Source of the DNA: Candidatus Omnitrophota bacterium
Lineage (GTDB): Bacteria; Hinthialibacterota; Hinthialibacteria; Hinthialibacterales; JAKPRU01
DNA length: 64,000 nt
Direction: 5' to 3'
Assembly (NCBI GenBank): GCA_029570205.1
Contig: JAKQSI010000045.1
Coordinates: forward strand, 31,498 to 95,497
Shown here: positions 18,677-28,687 of the stretch, in pieces
How the letters are laid out: each line of letters starts with the position of its first letter
Position numbering within the stretch: the stretch's first letter is position 1
The notes under the pieces: model-generated
What the model was told of the DNA's origin: nothing
Database searches by the model: none
What the model saw: only the letters and a program-made list of their open reading frames with translations
Made by a program: the position numbers and the translations under genes

Positions 18677-19925
18677 CCGCTGCAAACCCCTTTCCGGATA
18701 ATGGTGTGGCCGGTTGCGGAATCGCAGAAGGACTCTCATCCCCGGACCGGTCTGCGGTCGATTCTGCCTCTTTGGCTGTTTCTAAGTCCTTTTTTACACA
18801 TTCTGCCAGGCGATCCCGGAAAAACTGCACGTGGTGTTCGGCGCACTTGGCTTCTTCCCATGCCTGAGTTTTCTCCTGCAAGATGAATTTCGGCAAAAGC
18901 CCCTGGACAGTGGGATTGTCGAAATCCTGAACCGTGCCCGCAACTTTGCGCGTCACATAGACAAATGTGTACCCGGAAGGGATGGGTAAGATATCCGACA
19001 GTTCGTGAAGCGGAACCTTGAGCAGTCCATCGCAGTATTCCTTCCCCAGCGCAGGCCATGCTTTGGGAACATGATAAACATTATTCAGGCCGGAACTAAA
19101 TCGGGCATCCTCCGTCTCAGAGTACTTGATGGCCATTTCTTTCATGATTTCGATTCGGCCCGTCACATCTTGTACGGTCTCGAACTTTTTCTGCACTTCC
19201 GTCAGGAGCGCCCGTAATTCCTGACTGGCTTCCTCCGGAGTTCTTTTATCGCCATAGAGCAGGCAGACCCGCCGGACATCCGTTACCGCCGGGGGAGAGA
19301 AGTGCGTATCCACATGCGCGTCATACCATTTTCTTTTCTCTTCAGGTGTAGTTTCCTCGATGAATTTCTGATTTCGGATTCTCTCCATTTTCGTCATCAG
19401 GATTTGGTTGGCAATCAGTTGCTCCAGGTTGGTTCCCTGCCGACGAAATGAATCGAGATAAGCGTTATATTGTTCTTCGTCCTTGAAGTAAGCCTTTGCG
19501 CGGCCCAGAAAGGCTTCAATCTCCTGGGGACTCGCCTCCAGTTTGTTCTGCTGGGCCTCTTTCAACAAAAGCCATTGAGAAATAACCTCACCCACTCTCT
19601 TTTCCAGCTGCTGCGTCAGGTACGGTTCGAGGTCTGGGTTGCCCGACATTTGAGACATCAGAACCGCTTTCCGAGGATCCATATATCCTCGAATACGATC
19701 ATACGTCACAGTTTCCTCGCCCAGCTGAAGTATGACCGTTTTGTCCCATGCGAAGACCTGGGCATCTGAAGTCGGTGTTGCTTCCATGATCGTCGGAGAA
19801 GCCGCGGAAGGAGTCGGAGTACTTTCCGGGGAGACAGCAGGCGGAGACGGGTTTCCACAATGGGTGAAACACAAAGGCACAAGGCAAATCGTGGTCGTCA
19901 ATATTACGCGAAGCCGGCGGAACAT
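18666..19925 (-). CDS. exported rotamase/SurA-like folding factor, likely lipoprotein
   Basis: About 419 residues. The hydrophobic start (LRVILTTTICLVPLCFTHC) ends at a cysteine that could be a lipidation site, although FTHC is a poor lipobox. A Pro/Ser/Thr linker follows. Residues ~60-190 resemble the SurA/PrsA N-terminal helical domain (EKRVGEVISQWLLLKEAQ). Residues ~205-330 resemble a parvulin domain, with AIKYSETEDARFSSGL at the usual position of the AxxxSxDxxSxxxGG motif. Such proteins chaperone exported proteins, and partners could be the neighbouring secreted proteins. GGAG lies ~9 nt before the ATG at 19925. A longer reading to 19982 would overlap the preceding gene. Confidence 0.75.
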   Translation of the reverse strand: MFRRLRVILTTTICLVPLCFTHCGNPSPPAVSPESTPTPSAASPTIMEATPTSDAQVFAWDKTVILQLGEETVTYDRIRGYMDPRKAVLMSQMSGNPDLEPYLTQQLEKRVGEVISQWLLLKEAQQNKLEASPQEIEAFLGRAKAYFKDEEQYNAYLDSFRRQGTNLEQLIANQILMTKMERIRNQKFIEETTPEEKRKWYDAHVDTHFSPPAVTDVRRVCLLYGDKRTPEEASQELRALLTEVQKKFETVQDVTGRIEIMKEMAIKYSETEDARFSSGLNNVYHVPKAWPALGKEYCDGLLKVPLHELSDILPIPSGYTFVYVTRKVAGTVQDFDNPTVQGLLPKFILQEKTQAWEEAKCAEHHVQFFRDRLAECVKKDLETAKEAESTADRSGDESPSAIPQPATPLSGKGFAADEH

Positions 19926-19978
19926 CGGTTGTCTCCGGGACGAAATCACCAAGTTTATCAACATAGCAGATTGATCTT

Positions 19979-20914
19979 TCATTGGGCAGATTGCACAGGC
20001 GTTCCAACCGGTGAATATCCGGTAAACGGCAGTGATTCCAGGGGTTGAGGAACAAATATGGGCATGGGCTTATCGGGATGATAGGTTCTCCAATACCGCT
20101 CGAAGTTCTGGCGTTGTGTTTCGGCGGAATCCAGATTCTGCTGCCCTGTCAATGCCTGTTCCTGCTGGAACTGCCTGCCATAAACTTCCATGTATCGTCG
20201 CTTGCTCTCCTCAATTTGCTGTTTGCTCGGAGGCTTGGGAAGATTGACACCGGGGAGGGGACGATAATCCCTGGAGAGCTCCTTCATCTTGTTGCCGTAA
20301 ACTTGCATATAGTAATCCAGCCCTTGCTGTTGCTCTTCGGGGGTGAGCGGTCCCTTTCGGTTCTTGAGATTCTCAAGGAATGCGGGGACCTTGATCAGTG
20401 GAAGAGCGTAAGTGGCAGAACCAAGTTGCATTATCGCCGCCTCCGGCGAGAGCGACGCCACTACAATATCGTGCTCAAACGGCATTCCTTCTGTGACCTC
20501 GCGTTGCTCTTTGGTTCCGAAATGTTCAAGACGCCCGCGTTTTGTGGAGGCGATCTGGGTAAAGTCAACATAGTTCCAGTTCAACAGGAGGTTGATCAGG
20601 GCATTCCGTCCCGGTTCAATCGGGGGAACCTCTGCCTCGGGTGTCTGCTCCGGCTGTGGGATGGGGGGTTCCGGGGGGACTGATGGTTCCTCCGTCACAG
20701 GTACGCGAGTGGGAATGACGATCGTGGGGAATAATTCCACAAAGGTTTCCGCCGATGGGGTCGGAGTGGAAATTGGCGGAATGAGATCTGGAGTCGGCAG
20801 CACGGCAAGCTGATACGGGCCGGACTCCATTCGCGAGCCGGAGAAAAGAACAATTCCGACCAGCAGAATCGCGACGATCAGAATCAGCAACGGGATCAGG
20901 ATAGTCAGGCGCAT
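19979..20914 (-). CDS. membrane-anchored proline-rich protein of unknown function
   Basis: A 311-residue protein. An uncleaved-looking N-terminal helix (ILIPLLILIVAILLVGIVLF) is followed by ~75 residues rich in Pro, Glu and Thr (repeated TPxP and PEPP-like pieces), then a ~200-residue soluble domain with the Tyr/Gln-rich segment GLDYYMQVYGNKMKELSRDY and a second similar one (KRRYMEVYGRQFQQEQ). I recognise no family. Topology suggests a periplasmic domain held off the inner membrane by an extended linker. It is first in the operon leading to the rotamase-like, Wzz-like and YfhO-like genes. Confidence 0.65.
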   Translation of the reverse strand: MRLTILIPLLILIVAILLVGIVLFSGSRMESGPYQLAVLPTPDLIPPISTPTPSAETFVELFPTIVIPTRVPVTEEPSVPPEPPIPQPEQTPEAEVPPIEPGRNALINLLLNWNYVDFTQIASTKRGRLEHFGTKEQREVTEGMPFEHDIVVASLSPEAAIMQLGSATYALPLIKVPAFLENLKNRKGPLTPEEQQQGLDYYMQVYGNKMKELSRDYRPLPGVNLPKPPSKQQIEESKRRYMEVYGRQFQQEQALTGQQNLDSAETQRQNFERYWRTYHPDKPMPIFVPQPLESLPFTGYSPVGTPVQSAQ

Positions 20915-21012
20915 AAACTCGATACTCGTATCGGATTTGTCCCCTCACCCGGTCCCTCTCCCAAAGGGCGAGGAAGACGTATACAGGCACGGTAATTTTA
21001 CGCCTTGAAATC

Positions 21013-21054
21013 AAAAAAGTAACGGCATTCGCCGGTGAAGACGAATGCCGTTAC
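21013..21054 (-). terminator. intrinsic terminator after the giant secreted-protein gene
   Basis: On the minus strand a perfect 13-bp stem (GTAACGGCATTCG / CGAATGCCGTTAC, arms at 21042-21054 and 21019-21031) with a 10-nt loop is followed by six T residues. It lies 25 nt past the stop at 21079. It therefore separates this gene from the envelope operon that starts at 20914. Confidence 0.9.
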
Positions 21055-21078
21055 CGGAATAGCAATCGCTCGGCACAA

Positions 21079-24000
21079 TCAAAAGTTCTTCGGCAGGACG
21101 AAATCGCTCCGACATACCCACACGAAGTAGATTTCCTCCGGCGTTTCGCCCTGCGGCAAATCCATCCGCTGAAGAATCCGCATCAAGGCAAAATGAACCC
21201 CATCCCGCAAAATAACAAAGTAGGAATTGCCCGGAACCACATTGGTGGAGAACACGGTATCTGCCTCCGTATCCAAGCTGTCGGCCAAGACACTGAATCG
21301 GCTGACATTGTTTAGAATTTCCTGGGCGCTGATAGCAAAAATGTCCGTGCTGCCGCCCAGGTTCATGATCCCCTGGTTCTTGCTTGTAACCGCCAGCCTG
21401 TCCGCAGACTCCAGTACGATATCGGCATCCCCGGGCTGAAGAGTAACGACCATCGCGCCATCCGAGAAGGAGAATCCATCCGGAATTTCCACCTCCAACT
21501 CCTCCTCCAAAGGACCCGGTTCTGTGTCGGAATTGGCGGAAATCTCCGTACCGTTGCTGTTTACACGCATTCGCTGCGGCATCCGAATACCGGTGATCTG
21601 AAACTTTCCGTTGATGTTTTCCATCTGGAACTGAAATGCGCTGCTCCGCCAGGAGGCAATGTCTCCCGGATACCAGACCATCTCCATAACCGGGGGACCA
21701 TAGTAAATGTTGTAAACCATCTGCTGGAACCAGAACATGAAGGTGTTGAGTCTTCCGGGGCCGTGATAACTGAACTTAACCCGCCTCTGTCGTTCGGCAC
21801 CCTTGCTCTGGAATCCGAAATACTCCACACGACGATTTCCCGGAGCGGCAATAAGGGCTTTCAGTTTGGTGGTATTCTCCGCACCCTCAAATTCATCCCA
21901 GCTGAAATCAGTGAGGCTTTGATTCAATATGTTGTCAATATCGTAGACACTCAGATTCCACCCGCGTCCGTCGCCGACCTCCCGGATCGTAACAGTCTGG
22001 CTGAACGGGAATCCCGGTTCCGAACCGCTTGTGTTTGGAAAGCCCTGGATATCCGCATAGACCGTCTGTCCCTCTTCTATCTCCGCGACAAGCCGGTTGA
22101 CCTGCGGCAGGAAATAGGTGGTTTCGACCTGGGCCGTCACAATTACCTTGTTGCCCTGGAACGTCACCATCAAGGCATCCTGGGCTGTTCCGACACGCAT
22201 GGATTTCATGTGGTAGAAATCGAAGAAACCTCCAAGGGAGCTCGAAAGTTTCGCGCGGTTCATTCCCTGGTCGTCGCTGTAACTGGATGCCGTCAGAGCC
22301 ACAATCGATTTCATATCTTCGCTTGAGTATGCAAGCAGTAAGTCGTTAATCAGGCCGGGGATATCGCGGAGATTATATGAGGCGGATTCGATATCAACCA
22401 CGCGGTCATCCTGTATTCCCGGTTCGTCGCCGAACACAGCGGCGTCCCTCGGCATGATGACCGCCTCATGCGTCGCGGCATAAATGTGCCCACCACCATC
22501 CGCCAGAAGGTACGCGCGTTCTTTCCCGGCCATCTTTGCCAAACTTCGAAACACAGGCTCATCGGAAATCGGCGGACAATACGGCGGAAGATCGGCTCCC
22601 AGCCCGTACATGCGACCGTACGCATCCAGGACGATAACCCCGGAGACACCGCGGCCCGCGATGACCAGCTCCATATCTCGCGCCAAATCCTCTCCGAAAC
22701 CGAGACTCCGGTTATATCCGCTCGCCGTTCCGCTCCCGTAGATGTCGCCGGCGAAGGTCAGGAAATACATTCCCTCTCCATCCGGTGTCAATTCCATATC
22801 GCGGTAGATACTTACACCGGGAAGTCGGATTGTCGGAGCAAGATTCCTCGCAGGCTCTGTGCCCAGCGCAACAAAATCTCCATCCATGTCCAGGATGAAA
22901 ATCGTTCCCCGTTCGAAATCCACCTCCAGGTCACAGGCGGAATTGATGGTCACTCCCGAACTTGGATTGTCAATGGGATTGGACGGGAACACAATCTCCC
23001 CATCCGCCGCGACTTTGTCGCTGAAGAGGCCGACATTGCCGACCGCGAACACTCGGCCATCGGCTGCCAGAACAACCGCACCCGAATAATCGGCGGTGAG
23101 TTCCATATCGATGGCGAGTGTTGTGCCGCCCAGAGCGGTAACATCGCTCAATCCGGCCGCTTCACCCAAGTTGAAGATTCGGCCGTCGCTGACCAGCTTG
23201 TAATAATCCACCAGGTCGCCGGTCGGACTAACAGGAATCCCGCCCGTTCCGGGAGACCCCGTGCTAGCCAGCGCAATCGGGCCATCTGCGTAAATCAACT
23301 GCGGATCGCTGATTCCATCGGTGATACTGGCGTAGATATAGTAATCCAGCGCCGGATCGAATCCCGGAATGTCCTCGGTCAGGTTTATCTTATAGCGGGT
23401 ATCAACGCCCTCGGTCAGGCCGGCAACCAGCAGGTATCCGTCGAATCCCTTGTTGTCGGTATCCACATAGAGAGTAATCGTGGCGTCATTATCCGGGTCG
23501 ACAGCCTCCCAGGATATCTCATACTGTTGGTACTCGTCCGCGTAATTCCGTCCGGCTTTCGGGGACAGGAACTTGAATGTCGGCGGGACATTCGCGCTGC
23601 GCACAACGAGAGCGGATGTAACCACCGATCCGGTGCTCTTCCCCGGGAATCGGTCGGAATAGACCTGGTTGCAGTCCGTGAACGAGAGATACGTAATTGC
23701 GCCGGCGCCCATACGAACCTGAAACCGGTCGCCGACCTGTGCCGTCTGCGCAGCCCGAAGAACCACATAGTAATCATTTCCCCGCAGGACCCCGTATTCT
23801 TCGTCCGGAATCTGGATCTGGTATTCGTAAGAAATGTCCTCGTCGTTAGGAATACTTCTCAGCTGAAGGGTCTCCTCCGGGTCGGTAATGGTCACCTCCG
23901 TCGGTTCCGGAAGGGAATCCGGATCAAATTCCGGCGGCTCGACACTGCTCGGATCCTCCGCTTCCGCTCTCTCTTCGTTGTAGGCTTCCACTTCCTCATT

Positions 24001-27000
24001 CCAGGCATCGATGGCATCCTGAAGGGCTTGCATGTATGCATCATGCGCGTCCGAAATTGACGTAACAATCTGTTCGAAATAATCGTACAGCTGTTCAGGC
24101 GCTATGCCGGTAGTCACGTACCAACCTTTTTGGCTTAAATCGGCTGTGGCATTCCCACCTTCCGGATTGCTCTCGCTGATTCCCTGATCGTTGGCAAGCA
24201 TGGGAACCAGGCCCATTCGGTTAAAGACCGTGTACGGGTCTGCAAATCGAAGCGCTCGCAAACTGACCGAGTCCTCCGACGGGACAATCCCAATCGGTGT
24301 TCCATTCTTGCTGAAGATTGTAGCGAGGTTAATCGGTTTCGGGTTTCCTGCGGCGCCGGCAGCGCTGATGATCGCGTCTCGGATCTTTCCGTCAAAACTA
24401 ACAATCAGTTTCCAGTCGGGAAGGTAGAACTTTCCGTCGTCCTCCGCTTGGCTGGGCTGCCACAGATATGGTAACACAGCGGCGAGAGGCAAAGTCAAAT
24501 CAATGACCGGTGTGTCCTTATCCCCGGTAAGACGGAATTGCCAATTGGGCTGCCGAGTCTCTCCCAGGTTGAGCCAGGACATGCAGTCACGAGCCGCCCA
24601 CGGAAGACTACCGATTTTCAACACCCGCAGATCGAACACAGCGCGGTACGCCCCGTTGCTGATCGGCACAAGAGGCGAAAACGCCAAGTCTTCCGTGATT
24701 TCCATCCCCGCCTCCGTCGGATTGAGGGGATCGGGAACAAACAGACCATGATTGACCGCCCGCTTATACATGCTTGCCCACGTATTCGGGCCGCTGACCG
24801 GAATCCTTACAGATCCGTAGTGATCGTCAATCGGCAGGATGAAGTTATCGTAGGCATCGAAAACACCATTGATTCCTCTCGGATCCCCATCGCCGCAATC
24901 TTCATCAATTAAGCCGTCACCTTCGTCATCGATCATGTTGACAACTTCTTCATCGATCATCCCGTCCCCATCATTGTCGAATCCGTCTCCGACCGGCGTG
25001 TCATCATCTTCGTAAAGAATAACCTGATGCTCGGACACCATATTGTTAAGAGAAGAGTCGATCCCCTGGGCGTTTGTGGCTCCATTGATAATGCGTGGGT
25101 TAAAAACCGACTCCCCGGGGGCGGGCAGGAAGTCGACCGTGAGAGTGTCCAGAACGGTACCTTCCGTAAAGAAGACAGCTTCCTCATCGGTTCCGACGGT
25201 ATTATTGAACATCAGGTTGGTGTTCTGTCCGTAGTCCACCGCGTTGATACCGATGACCGCTTTCGGAGGCGACCCCAGCTGCGGGCCTGACAGGATATTA
25301 TTGTTGGTTGCGTTATCCCCCGGTCCCGGTATGGTGAGATCCTGAAACGTGAATGTCGGACGCGGACGCCCGATCAGGGGATTTGTGTGGGTGAGTGTTT
25401 CGCCGGGACGTTCCGGCAGAAGACGGTCGTACCCCAGTCTCGGCTGACCCACCCTGGAGTACGATGGCAGCGTCTCAATATCCGTGGCTCCCCGCACAAA
25501 ACGCTCCAACTGTTTGCCGATGGTTATGTCGCCGGGAAGAATAAATGGAAGAACACTGTACAGATTGCGGATCTTGTCGCTCGTCTTCACAGCGATATAC
25601 AGTTCCGGGCGATCTGTATCCAACGCCACACTGTCTGAAGAGGGAACCCGGAGAAGTTCTTTCGGGTTGTTGTGAGAAAGCGGGAGAACCATGGTGAACC
25701 CGGTGATAAGTTGCCGACCGAACAATTCCGTGCTGTTATCGATTCCATCGCCGTCATACATCCCGTCCTCGTTCGCATCGGCAGATTCGAGGGCGGCATC
25801 CGCCAGGAGAGCATCAATCATTTCACGAGACAGACCCAGAACATACTTGCCGGTATCCCAGCTGAAATCCCTTGGGGCAACCCGATACGCATCGACCACT
25901 CCCGAAGCAATTTTGTATCCTTGAGGCGGTGCGTATTGGCCGTATCTCTGCATAAGCTCCGCCAAACCGGGTGTCAACAGAAAATCCAGCGGAACATCAT
26001 CCAGCAAGAAAGACAACTGGACCTCGCCAGTGATCGGGCTGCGCGGCAACGCACTCCGCCTGGACTTGAGAAGCGTTGCGGGGAGCAAACGATTGATGAT
26101 CTCGCGGGGAAGTGTCGTCACATCCAGAGTCTCGAATCGAACGCCATCCCCCAAGGTCAGCCGCCGGTCAAGGTTGCTTTCGTAAAGGCCTTGTACTCCA
26201 CCGCTGCCCTCGGTGAATAGAAAAATCCCACCCTCGCCATCCTGAAGAAGGTCAAGAAAGATTTCAGGTGAAACCAGGGTAGGCACATCCATCCCACGGT
26301 CCGCCAGGTATTTAGCTCGATTGGGATTGGCTCGATTGAAAATACTCAAACCCCGTTCGTCCGGCTTAGCGAGCGGAGGCGTAAACACTTCATACCACGA
26401 TGGATTCTGCAGGAACTTCGGAACATGTATGTAGTAGTTCGGGAAGGTGTCATACGGATTCGCATTGCCAATGAACCTGGACGGTCCGTTGACGTATCCC
26501 AGAAAAATGTCATCTATGCCTGCCCAGCCCAAAGCGGTGCTGCCAGGCAAGAATTGCGGCCCATACAGCCAGCTGATGGGATACAAGTCGATCCCGATAA
26601 AGTTGACCCGGACTTCCTTGACGAAATACTCCTCGGTGGGCGCTCCGACCAAATCCATCGCCAGAATGGTTGTCGGCTCAGAACGGTTGATGATCCGCTG
26701 GCCGACCGTGGTTCGGTTGTAAATCTGGACAATATCGCCCTGGAAAATCGCGCGATTCCGAAACTCCGGAAGTATGGCCAGCCCACCCAGCTGAGTGGAG
26801 AAATTCGTGGCAAAATCCTCTGAAGGGAAATGATAGTCGAATCGTCGAAAGACACCGACACTGGGATCGCGATCCTCAATCCGAATCATGCCCGGAGTCA
26901 TGTATGCCTCAAACGCATCGCCCTGTCGCAGTTCAATGCTGGTCTTGGCAACAATATAAAACTCCGGAAACCCGTCGCTGTTGATCGGAAGCTGTGTAGA

Positions 27001-27495
27001 GCCTGCAATCTGAACAGGTTCTAAGGTGATCTGGTATCCGGTGGCAAGAGGAACCACGGCCGGGGCCGACTTCAGAATCATGGGGATATCGCTGGTGGCA
27101 TCGCCCTCGGCATAATTGAAAAACTCAGGAACATCGCCGGATTCGGCATAGAGAGCAATCCCGCTCGTGCCGTCCTTGGTGAGAGGCAAAAAATCTGTGA
27201 GATCCAGTCCGCCGAGATTCTCAAGAATAAAGGTGATGGATTTCAGGTTCTGCTGACGGATCTGCGGCTTGGCGGTCCAGTCGTTGACCGACAGGGGAAT
27301 GCTCAACAACGCTACCGGACCGGAGTTCGGTGAAACAACCTTCGTGGCAAGGTGGACTCGCGCATTGCTTGCGGCAAAATCCGGAAGTGGGATCTGGCCC
27401 CACATCGTCGGGGTAATTGCAGCCGAACAAAAGAGAAACACCAGGAAGAAAACAGTTGGCCGGGCGATTCGGCCACGCGATCTTGAGATGTTCAT
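21079..27495 (-). CDS. giant secreted protein (2138 aa) with calcium-binding-like repeats and a propeller-like region
   Basis: The signal peptide is RPTVFFLVFLFCSAAITPTMWG, and GAGGTTAAT precedes the ATG. The first ~800 residues are beta-rich and unrecognised. Residues ~830-880 hold thrombospondin-3/dockerin-like acidic repeats (DGFDNDGDGMIDEE, DDEGDGLIDEDCGDGD), typical of calcium binding in secreted proteins. Near residue 1300 lies a Fn3/cadherin-like stretch (YEISWEAVDPDNDATITLYVD). Residues ~1425-1685 contain repeated ADGRxxxxG units (SDGRIFNLGEAAG, AADGRVFAVGNVG, DAYGRMYGLGAD) like a beta-propeller. A later ~120-residue part starting near IPGLINDLLLAYSSEDMKSI resembles a SnoaL-like fold. 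There is no visible cell-wall anchor or catalytic motif. It is monocistronic with its own terminator. Possible surface, adhesion or matrix protein. Confidence 0.75.
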   Translation of the reverse strand: MNISRSRGRIARPTVFFLVFLFCSAAITPTMWGQIPLPDFAASNARVHLATKVVSPNSGPVALLSIPLSVNDWTAKPQIRQQNLKSITFILENLGGLDLTDFLPLTKDGTSGIALYAESGDVPEFFNYAEGDATSDIPMILKSAPAVVPLATGYQITLEPVQIAGSTQLPINSDGFPEFYIVAKTSIELRQGDAFEAYMTPGMIRIEDRDPSVGVFRRFDYHFPSEDFATNFSTQLGGLAILPEFRNRAIFQGDIVQIYNRTTVGQRIINRSEPTTILAMDLVGAPTEEYFVKEVRVNFIGIDLYPISWLYGPQFLPGSTALGWAGIDDIFLGYVNGPSRFIGNANPYDTFPNYYIHVPKFLQNPSWYEVFTPPLAKPDERGLSIFNRANPNRAKYLADRGMDVPTLVSPEIFLDLLQDGEGGIFLFTEGSGGVQGLYESNLDRRLTLGDGVRFETLDVTTLPREIINRLLPATLLKSRRSALPRSPITGEVQLSFLLDDVPLDFLLTPGLAELMQRYGQYAPPQGYKIASGVVDAYRVAPRDFSWDTGKYVLGLSREMIDALLADAALESADANEDGMYDGDGIDNSTELFGRQLITGFTMVLPLSHNNPKELLRVPSSDSVALDTDRPELYIAVKTSDKIRNLYSVLPFILPGDITIGKQLERFVRGATDIETLPSYSRVGQPRLGYDRLLPERPGETLTHTNPLIGRPRPTFTFQDLTIPGPGDNATNNNILSGPQLGSPPKAVIGINAVDYGQNTNLMFNNTVGTDEEAVFFTEGTVLDTLTVDFLPAPGESVFNPRIINGATNAQGIDSSLNNMVSEHQVILYEDDDTPVGDGFDNDGDGMIDEEVVNMIDDEGDGLIDEDCGDGDPRGINGVFDAYDNFILPIDDHYGSVRIPVSGPNTWASMYKRAVNHGLFVPDPLNPTEAGMEITEDLAFSPLVPISNGAYRAVFDLRVLKIGSLPWAARDCMSWLNLGETRQPNWQFRLTGDKDTPVIDLTLPLAAVLPYLWQPSQAEDDGKFYLPDWKLIVSFDGKIRDAIISAAGAAGNPKPINLATIFSKNGTPIGIVPSEDSVSLRALRFADPYTVFNRMGLVPMLANDQGISESNPEGGNATADLSQKGWYVTTGIAPEQLYDYFEQIVTSISDAHDAYMQALQDAIDAWNEEVEAYNEERAEAEDPSSVEPPEFDPDSLPEPTEVTITDPEETLQLRSIPNDEDISYEYQIQIPDEEYGVLRGNDYYVVLRAAQTAQVGDRFQVRMGAGAITYLSFTDCNQVYSDRFPGKSTGSVVTSALVVRSANVPPTFKFLSPKAGRNYADEYQQYEISWEAVDPDNDATITLYVDTDNKGFDGYLLVAGLTEGVDTRYKINLTEDIPGFDPALDYYIYASITDGISDPQLIYADGPIALASTGSPGTGGIPVSPTGDLVDYYKLVSDGRIFNLGEAAGLSDVTALGGTTLAIDMELTADYSGAVVLAADGRVFAVGNVGLFSDKVAADGEIVFPSNPIDNPSSGVTINSACDLEVDFERGTIFILDMDGDFVALGTEPARNLAPTIRLPGVSIYRDMELTPDGEGMYFLTFAGDIYGSGTASGYNRSLGFGEDLARDMELVIAGRGVSGVIVLDAYGRMYGLGADLPPYCPPISDEPVFRSLAKMAGKERAYLLADGGGHIYAATHEAVIMPRDAAVFGDEPGIQDDRVVDIESASYNLRDIPGLINDLLLAYSSEDMKSIVALTASSYSDDQGMNRAKLSSSLGGFFDFYHMKSMRVGTAQDALMVTFQGNKVIVTAQVETTYFLPQVNRLVAEIEEGQTVYADIQGFPNTSGSEPGFPFSQTVTIREVGDGRGWNLSVYDIDNILNQSLTDFSWDEFEGAENTTKLKALIAAPGNRRVEYFGFQSKGAERQRRVKFSYHGPGRLNTFMFWFQQMVYNIYYGPPVMEMVWYPGDIASWRSSAFQFQMENINGKFQITGIRMPQRMRVNSNGTEISANSDTEPGPLEEELEVEIPDGFSFSDGAMVVTLQPGDADIVLESADRLAVTSKNQGIMNLGGSTDIFAISAQEILNNVSRFSVLADSLDTEADTVFSTNVVPGNSYFVILRDGVHFALMRILQRMDLPQGETPEEIYFVWVCRSDFVLPKNF

Positions 27496-28003
27496 ATTAA
27501 CCTCACAGGTTTATTGGATCCTCTCCGCAAAATCGAAAACGAGATGTAACATATCCTGACGCTACGGCAAACCGAATCATCAGCGGGTTGGAGACTTCTC
27601 CAGCCCGCTGCCCTCTCGTGTCAAGCCGGCACGGAATGTAATTGCTATCTCAAGGTTTTTCAGGCAACTACACAACCGGTATTACGCCCAGGGCCGACCC
27701 GAAAATCGGCGGCCGATTCTGCTTTCAATATAGTTCAGAAGCCCTTCTTGCGTCAAGTTTTTCCACTCGGCGACAAGACCTCACCTGCGATCCTGAACCG
27801 AAGCAAGGGACCACTATAGCAAAGGTGCAGGAGTCAGGACAGATTGAGTCCCTGACGCGAATTCTGAATTGCGGACTGGAGATTCGCAGGGGCAATCCCC
27901 CGTGGTTGCCACATAGGTCGCCACCGGCAAGGATGCCGGCGCCACCCGGAATTTTCCTATCCACAGGTTCTTCAATCTCCAATCCCCCATCCGCAATCCC
28001 CAA
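27496..28003 (-). other. intergenic stretch with small palindromic repeats
   Basis: No convincing gene. The stretch contains small hairpins: CCGGCA-AGGA-TGCCGG at 27924-27939, and GGCAA...TTGCC at 27891-27910. It also has Pu/Py-biased text (repeated CCAATCCCC-like words near 27975-28010), like dispersed intergenic repeats. The upstream region and promoter of the giant secreted-protein gene would lie at its left end. Confidence 0.5.
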
Positions 28004-28687
28004 TCAATTGGGTGACACTTTTTTGGAGGGACCTGCGGAATCCGACTTCGGGGGACTTCCCGCCGGAACAAGGTGGCCCACCCCACCTTTCATCTCCGGC
28101 ATATAGAAGTTCAACCGTTTCGGCTTCGGCACACGGGACCCTTTCAAAACAGGTTCGCCATTCTCATCCAGCCTGAACGTCGCATGAAACTCCTGTCCCT
28201 GCCAGTCGATCCGCTGGTTCCCAAATGTGTAATCTAACTCTCCATCCTTCCCCTCCAAACCGAAAATATCCAGTTTCAAGTCCCTGTATTCAATGGATTT
28301 CGGCCCAACCATTCTGTCTTTGCCGCGCACGACACGCGCATCTCCCTCGATCAGAAAGTCCGCCCGTTGCTTCCCGGTCTTCTCATCCATGGTCCGCCAA
28401 ACGGTGATTTTCTTTCCGGTTGCCGTGGTTTTGACTTCCGTTGGCCCGTTCTTCCCCTTTTCCACAGTGACCATGGTAAGAGTAGCAATACCCTGAGAAT
28501 CCGAAGGAGTAAGGGTGTATTTTTCCACATTGTCATCCCCGACCTGCATGTCAAAATCCGTGTTTTCTCCGATACTGAGGGTCGTGCCGTCGCCCATGGT
28601 AATCTGCACACCCTCCTGGGCATAAGCGAAAACACAAAACCATAGGGCCGAACACAGAATTGCGGATCGTTGAAACATCACACCCAT
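28004..28687 (-). CDS. LptA/OstA-like periplasmic protein
   Basis: A 227-residue protein with a signal peptide (ILCSALWFCVFAYAQ). Its beta-strand-rich body has a stretch from ADFLIEGDARVVRG to IEYRDLKLDIFGLEG that resembles the OstA/LptA repeat (variant x-G-D-A-x-V), though similarity is moderate. LptA-type proteins form the periplasmic bridge carrying LPS to the outer membrane. The ATG overlaps the stop of the LptC-like gene (TAATG), so coupling is likely. The order acyltransferase - LptC - LptA supports the call. LptB is not next to it in this window. The C-terminal tail is Pro/Ser/Lys-rich. Confidence 0.6.
   Translation of the reverse strand: MGVMFQRSAILCSALWFCVFAYAQEGVQITMGDGTTLSIGENTDFDMQVGDDNVEKYTLTPSDSQGIATLTMVTVEKGKNGPTEVKTTATGKKITVWRTMDEKTGKQRADFLIEGDARVVRGKDRMVGPKSIEYRDLKLDIFGLEGKDGELDYTFGNQRIDWQGQEFHATFRLDENGEPVLKGSRVPKPKRLNFYMPEMKGGVGHLVPAGSPPKSDSAGPSKKVSPN

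Noticed and set aside
22468..24060. 530-codon plus-strand open frame opposite the giant secreted-protein gene
   Set aside because: Antisense shadow: no ribosome-binding site, Arg/Ile-rich composition without domains, and the opposite strand has a clear signal peptide and domain motifs.
27642..28106. 154-codon plus-strand frame in the intergenic gap
   Set aside because: Low-complexity, Pro/Ser-rich, overlaps hairpin repeats and the LptA-like gene, and has no ribosome-binding site.
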